12,092 nt of DNA, from positions 1-12,092 of the forward strand of contig JALLPB010000935.1 in NCBI GenBank assembly GCA_036939975.1. Reading direction: 5' to 3'. Shown piece by piece: positions 9,601 to 12,092 of the stretch; the first letter of the stretch is position 1; every line of letters begins with the position of its first letter. The DNA comes from Cyclostephanos tholiformis (Eukaryota; Bacillariophyta; Thalassiosirophyceae; Thalassiosirales; Thalassiosiraceae). Position numbers and translations under genes: made by a program. The notes below the pieces were generated by a model. That model saw only the letters and a program-made list of their open reading frames with translations, was not told the DNA's origin and searched no databases.

Positions 9601-10866
9601 AACATTCAACGATCTGTCAATCCCAAAAAGTTATGCTGCAAGTCATCCTTCAACTGAATCTAGATATAGGTTTGTTGATCCTTGGGAAGTTGAAGCTCTT
9701 GAGTCTAAGTTGGGTGAAACTGCCAGTGCTGCTCTTGGTCGTGGGCGATACCATACGTTGACTATGGACTTGATTGCTAGTTCATGTGAAAAAGTCATTC
9801 GCACTGCTGGAGGTGTCCAACTACTTGGGTTATGGAGCACATTGAAGGGGGGGCTAACTTTGACGAAAGCACTTTGTTCAGCACATCCATTATGGGAGCG
9901 TGATGCCGGTGGAGATTTGTTAATGAATAAGGGTTTCTTAATGGAACCTTCGCCGTACGACAATAGCATCAGGCAACGTCTTTATGGGAACTACTTGTTT
10001 AGGCGTATGGGGTTACCTCAACGCTTTTTAGCAATCGTCCAAGTGGAGCTATTGGACTTGAAGAATGTCACGGCTCCGAGTGGTTCGTCATCTCTCACCG
10101 CGTTTGCGTTGCTTCGTTTGAAACGACAAGGCTCAACTGCCCCACTGAATCATAAGGCGCGGTCCTTAGATAGCGCGTGCACACAAGCACGTAAGATATC
10201 CAAGAGTTCCGGACAAAATGCACCCGCATCTTGGGGTAGCTTGGTTCGTTTTCGGTTCCCGTTGCCCGAGGACGTGGATTGTGAAGGTAAAAGCTATGAT
10301 ATGGATAGGGAATCGCTGTTCAAGGTAAGATGAAATATCTTGATTCTCGAGTTTTTCTTGACTCCACTCATTTATTTTCCGCAACTATCCTCCTTCTCCA
10401 GGGATTCCCAACATGCCTTCAAATCACAGTCTACGAAAAGAAATTTATGGGTGAAGTTGAACTAGGAGGAGCTGATGTAAACTTTGAATCCTTGAGCAGC
10501 GGGGGGCAAGTCGAAGAATGGGTTCCACTTAGAGCAGGGAAAGATGGCATAACATGGTATGAGTTTTGCGTGGATTTACCCATTTATTACAAACAAATTC
10601 TAACGCTATCACCACCCAACTGCTGCTTCGACAGGTTTGCTCGCCTAAGGCTCTCGCTTCGCTTTGAACTTATGTCTCTCGACTTAAATTTGGATGCTTC
10701 GGAAACGGGCAGAGAAAGACAAGACGAGCGCTGCCCAAGTGTCGGTCTTAAGAAAATCCAAAAGCTCAGTCGTCTAGGTGCGCACGAAGACCTCAAACAT
10801 GGAAGCAAACACTCCATGAGCACTCCAGATCTGCCTCATTACTTCGGAAACATGCTAGGAGTGTGA
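229..10866 (+). CDS. DmX-like/Rav1 (rabconnectin-3alpha) family V-ATPase assembly scaffold with added PDZ, SH2 and C2 domains; three exons, 3,492 aa
   Basis: Join 229-2613, 2696-10324 and 10402-10866; both junctions are phase 0 and the stop is TGA at 10864-10866. The family is the large WD40 subunit of RAVE/rabconnectin-3 complexes, which work on endomembranes to assemble V1 with Vo of the V-ATPase. Seen in order: Gly/Pro low complexity (1-150); WD40 blades (151-795 and on), including HSAPVTRLSF and LLLTTCSSDCSVRIFS; a second WD40 region beginning AVSSLHWWPDEN (1028); an acidic-Ser linker; PDZ (1126-1219); more WD40 sequence; a WHPE block (W1607); the Rav1-type helical core with ALYYIA (1929) and KNAYSLL (about 1977); six SIFDSYD repeats (2240-2399); SH2 (2701-2825); C2-like (3238-3399). 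It is longer than yeast Rav1 and comparable to or longer than animal DMXL proteins. The start is the first ATG after an in-frame stop. The frame is least certain at residues 285-335. The family call rests on the central core; the V-ATPase role is inferred from the family. Confidence 0.85.
679..2613 (+). other. N-terminal WD40 beta-propeller region of the Rav1-like protein (residues 151-795)
   Basis: WD40-like strands are recognisable in blocks: LFTAFCHRGLEVIFVA (about 156), SHPESGWIYAADSHGNVHSF (about 240-260), TERRVLIAHRDQLAVFDFS (about 396-415), QFLVHSAPVTRLSF (565) and NDLLLTTCSSDCSVRIFS (602-619). The last two match the 'HD/HS..V..l.F, LLT.C.DG..R.W' pattern typical of DMXL/Rav1 propellers. 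Between blades lie long Ser/Asp/Gly-rich insertions. Residues 285-335 are Arg-rich and do not look like a propeller blade, which may reflect a frame error. The propeller continues past the first intron. Confidence 0.7.
2614..2695 (+). other. Intron 1 (82 bases, phase 0)
   Basis: The donor is GAG|GTAAGATAATG and the acceptor TTTTTTGCAG|GTGGTTTTA, preceded by a T-rich tract. Unspliced, the frame ends at TAA (2620-2622) three codons past the donor. Splicing joins residue 795 (Glu) directly to Val796 of an exon that stays open for 2,543 codons. WD40-type sequence lies on both sides, which supports one gene rather than two. Confidence 0.9.
3530..3685 (+). other. Acidic/Ser-rich linker inserted in the second WD40 region (residues 1074-1125)
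   Basis: The segment follows a blade ending SLIVYEMPPPW and precedes the PDZ domain. It is dense in Ser, Asp, Glu and Tyr (for example FDSDYMSEDEEYISIDEG). The Ser/Tyr residues flanked by acids resemble casein-kinase-2 type sites and potential Tyr-phosphorylation sites. It is likely an exposed, disordered loop that presents the PDZ domain outside the propeller. Phosphorylation is inference only. Confidence 0.6.
3686..3967 (+). other. PDZ domain within the Rav1-like protein (residues about 1126-1219)
   Basis: The order of elements fits a PDZ fold. First comes a strand (YEVSIL), then a GIGLRLES carboxylate-binding-loop equivalent of GLGF, then AIVGAFKKHPLSGGRLPAER. Next is the very characteristic CGVISIGDELLAVND, an alpha-B helix (MKFEDAIGTVRQIG), and a closing strand LKMKFRR. 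PDZ domains usually bind C-terminal peptides of membrane proteins. The first residue of the alpha-B helix, which sets ligand class, cannot be assigned safely by eye. The domain interrupts the second WD40 region, where DMXL/Rav1 proteins normally have none. Confidence 0.88.
4130..6661 (+). other. Second WD40 region and Rav1 C-terminal helical core (residues about 1274-2117)
   Basis: This part identifies the family. It begins with propeller-like strands (MLLLPWNFGKGAVVSS, GGALVLWAVSG, EVALDFRWIRSG, PWLVITTQNSAVVYHRSG). It passes through WHPESILANI (1607), the counterpart of the YHPE.L block of DMXL/Rav1, and enters the helical core: AILSALLSD, ALYYIAMRNMKKLRAIA (1929), EKNAYSLLRKRKYVSAASFF (about 1976-1995), then LAFFVARLLES and LRLLWLGRP (about 2110). 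In known complexes this core supports contact with partner subunits and V-ATPase. A Gly-rich then acidic loop (6437-6533; MGGGGGFAGG followed by DDDLDQEEDE) interrupts it near the end. Confidence 0.85.
7028..7507 (+). repeat. Six in-frame tandem repeats, SIFDSYD + PPKPKP units (residues about 2240-2399)
   Basis: The hydrophobic-F-(D/N)-S-(Y/F)-D core occurs with its Ile codon at 7037, 7121, 7208, 7280, 7367 and 7451. Unit lengths are therefore 28, 29, 24, 29 and 28 codons. Each core is followed by a Pro/Lys stretch (PPKPKP in several copies, PPKQKP, VPKRTP), then a PQPDPM or PPNPI spacer. All length differences are multiples of three bases. PPKPKP-type cores can bind SH3 domains, and the acidic-aromatic SIFDSYD core looks like a short linear binding motif. 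Neither role is proven. Confidence 0.93.
8411..8785 (+). other. SH2 domain (residues about 2701-2825)
   Basis: The sequence begins GGWEFLVDCRRDEATEML, the usual Trp/strand A and helix A with its Arg. FLIRP follows, with Arg2728 at the invariant beta-B5 phosphotyrosine-binding position, then GMFTLSFKT (strand C). A longer than usual insertion comes next, then VVQHAIIRL, where His2785 sits at beta-D4. The end is GFRCGSFGPFATLLKLLQAVSD, matching the F..L..L helix B. At about 125 residues it is slightly longer than typical because of the C-D insertion. Key binding residues are kept, so it should be competent to bind phosphotyrosine. SH2 domains are not a normal part of DMXL/Rav1 proteins. Confidence 0.88.
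10022..10584 (+). other. C-terminal C2-like domain, split by intron 2 (residues about 3238-3399)
   Basis: RFLAIVQVELLDLKNV resembles the first strands of a C2 domain (L.V.v..A.nL). TAFALLRLKRQ fits the 'DPYv.l.l' strand, SLVRFRFPLP the 'w.e.F.F' strand, and after the intron LQITVYEKKFMGEVEL the 'L.i.V.d...iG.v.i' strands, ending in EEWVPL. The Asp residues that normally coordinate calcium in the SDPY loop are absent (the loop reads GSSSLTAFA) and the D.D loop reads EKK. Membrane or protein binding would therefore be calcium-independent, if it occurs. The intron removed within the domain is 10325-10401. Confidence 0.72.
10325..10401 (+). other. Intron 2 (77 bases, phase 0)
   Basis: The donor is AAG|GTAAGATGAAA and the acceptor CCTCCTTCTCCAG|GGATTC, with a pyrimidine-rich tract. 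The donor matches intron 1 over GTAAGAT and likewise runs into an in-frame stop (TGA 10331-10333) two codons later. Splicing links Lys3338 to Gly3339 and completes the C2-like domain across the junction (SLFK|GFPTCLQITVYE), which strongly supports the intron. Confidence 0.9.
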
Positions 10867-11079
10867 AGAGGCATCATAAAAGTCCATGTATGATAAAATG
10901 TATACAATAGAGTTCCGCCCATCCTGAGAAAGATTCATTCACTGGCGAGATTCGATTTCTTTAGTCTTATGTGTCGCTGGTTCTTAATTGTCCTGAGTCC
11001 ATGGGACAGGCGCGACAGGCGGAGGCGAAGACAAGGCGTTGGCGTCGAAAGTGTCATGGGGATGATAATGGATGTTAGC
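10867..11079. other. Convergent intergenic region holding the 3' UTRs of both genes
   Basis: The 213 bases lie between the stop of the large + strand gene and the stop of the minus-strand reading frame. I see no coding region I would support. An AT-rich patch with GATAAAATGTATACAATAG (10890-10910) may mark the 3' end of the large transcript, but no canonical AATAAA is present. Confidence 0.4.
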
Positions 11080-12015
11080 TTACTGTTTCTTAACTTCAAA
11101 TTTACTCAACCCAATTATATCCTCAACTTTCACCAACGATTGGATTCGCGCGAGAGATAGCAGTAGTATGGATCCAATACTCTTAGGGCTGCCATCTGCC
11201 AACGGATCAAAACGAGGTACTATGAAAGAAAATCCTCCCTCCTTTGATTCTCTGACCTCCTGGTCCCTCATACGCCTCGGCGTATTTTTACCCACTTCTT
11301 GAACATAGATTTTGTGAAATGAGTACCCTTTGAATAGTTCGAAGCCGCGGTCAGCGACACCCTTCTTCATGAATCGATCGAATTCAGAAACATCACCTTT
11401 CTTCGTTCTACAATACCACCAAAATAGTAAATGATCTTTGTATGAATAACCGCAAAGAGCGCATCCGTCTGTCTTCAAAAGTCCCTGCCTCAACTGGGGG
11501 TACCACTTCTCTAGCCTGGAGTTCGGCTGGAGTCTAACAAACTTTTTCCCACCTTTGCCTTCAAAAAGGTTTTGTCGCGCAAGGGAAAGAGTCTCATGAT
11601 ACCTATAGGAGGACACGAAATCCCAAATAAAACATCTGCAACGGCAATCTGTAGAGCATTGATCAAGCGTCGGCGGAAGTTTCCTATGCCTTCTTCTTGA
11701 TGATTTTATGTTATCTCCATAATTTGTGATGATGCCTTGCCTGGATGTTAAACGACCCGACAAAGGAGAATCCAACGTAGGCTGGAGGTGGTCTGTTTTC
11801 GCTGCCATGCAAAGCAAAGGCAGCAGGCAAAATCTAGAAAAACATGACAGAGAAGGTGCCGGCATAGTTTGATATAGCTGCTGCGTTTGATTTGCCTTTA
11901 CATCAAGACTATTACGAGCAGGCCGAGAAGCAACCGTCGTTCGTAGGGGGGTCATAATAATATTATCACTACGACCTGTCAATAGAGAAAGGATGGGCGT
12001 AGGGGGCGGGGACAT
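11080..12015 (-). CDS. Hypothetical Cys-rich protein, unrecognised family (311 aa from first ATG; 5' end may lie beyond the window)
   Basis: I do not recognise this protein. From the first ATG (12015-12013) it runs to TAA (11082-11080). The frame also stays open upstream to the window edge with no ATG, so the gene could start further out or have an upstream exon. Its N-terminal third is Ser/Thr/Pro/Arg-rich with one hydrophobic stretch (SCFSRFCLLPLLCMAA). A second ATG at 11865-11863 would place that stretch at the N-terminus like a signal peptide. The better-ordered C-terminal two-thirds carry a C-x3-C-x-C-x-C cluster (CSTDCRCRC, about 11636-11660) and a CALCGY...FWWYC motif (about 11410-11464), which could bind zinc or form disulfides. 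Charged, helical-looking sequence follows (SEFDRFMKKGVADRGFELFKGYSF). It is convergent with the large gene. No function can be assigned. Confidence 0.55.
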   Translation of the reverse strand: MSPPPTPILSLLTGRSDNIIMTPLRTTVASRPARNSLDVKANQTQQLYQTMPAPSLSCFSRFCLLPLLCMAAKTDHLQPTLDSPLSGRLTSRQGIITNYGDNIKSSRRRHRKLPPTLDQCSTDCRCRCFIWDFVSSYRYHETLSLARQNLFEGKGGKKFVRLQPNSRLEKWYPQLRQGLLKTDGCALCGYSYKDHLLFWWYCRTKKGDVSEFDRFMKKGVADRGFELFKGYSFHKIYVQEVGKNTPRRMRDQEVRESKEGGFSFIVPRFDPLADGSPKSIGSILLLSLARIQSLVKVEDIIGLSKFEVKKQ

Positions 12016-12092
12016 AGGTACCGTAGAATACCGTAGGACACGCAGCAAAACGTGCACGCAGCAATACGATTTGCGAGAAATCTGTACGTAGG

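Noticed and set aside
10330..10401. ATG at 10330 as the start of a separate small downstream gene
   Set aside because: It is within intron 2. Without splicing the C2-like domain would be cut in half between two proteins.
10969..11302. Two short + strand open frames after the large gene
   Set aside because: They are 63 and 76 codons, with no motif, no supporting context, and overlap with the better minus-strand frame or the 3' UTR.
12016..12057. Start of the minus-strand protein at 12057
   Set aside because: The codon there is GTG, not ATG (plus-strand CAC at 12055-12057). For a nuclear eukaryotic gene the first ATG, 12015-12013, is the better start.

Overview
This window reads as nuclear DNA of a eukaryotic protist. 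It has two short GT-AG introns (82 and 77 bases), very large exons and compact spacing between genes. No bacterial gene cluster, tRNA, rRNA, CRISPR array or transposon is visible. A stramenopile alga, most likely a diatom, fits best, given SH2 and PDZ domains outside animals, short introns and few exons. That placement is an inference.

Nearly the whole window is one three-exon gene on the + strand (229-2613, 2696-10324, 10402-10866; stop at 10864-10866). Both junctions are phase 0, and the spliced product is 3,492 residues. It belongs to the DmX-like/Rav1 (rabconnectin-3alpha) family, the large WD40 subunit of RAVE-type complexes that promote V-ATPase assembly. The family signature lies in the middle: a second WD40 region, a WHPE block, and the Rav1 C-terminal helical core with its ALYYIA and KNAYSLL blocks. 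Several modules not usual in this family are added: a PDZ domain (residues about 1126-1219), six proline-rich tandem repeats built on SIFDSYD (about 2240-2399), an SH2 domain with the phosphotyrosine-binding arginine in FLIRP (about 2701-2825), and a C-terminal C2-like domain (about 3238-3399) split by the second intron. This looks like a V-ATPase assembly scaffold rewired with signalling and membrane-docking modules.

The first ~1,740 bases of the gene (229 to about 1970) differ sharply in composition from the rest. They are very GC-rich, carry long poly-C and poly-G tracts, and encode Gly/Pro/Thr/Arg low complexity between recognisable WD40 blocks. Composition then drops to about 40-45% GC inside the same exon. 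The reading frame stays open throughout, but residues about 285-335 look poorly protein-like and may be out of frame.

Downstream, after a 213-base convergent intergenic stretch, a minus-strand reading frame (11080-12015 from its first ATG) encodes an unrecognised Cys-rich protein. Its frame stays open to the window edge, so its 5' end may lie outside. Bases 1-228 hold only an AT-rich leader before the large gene.
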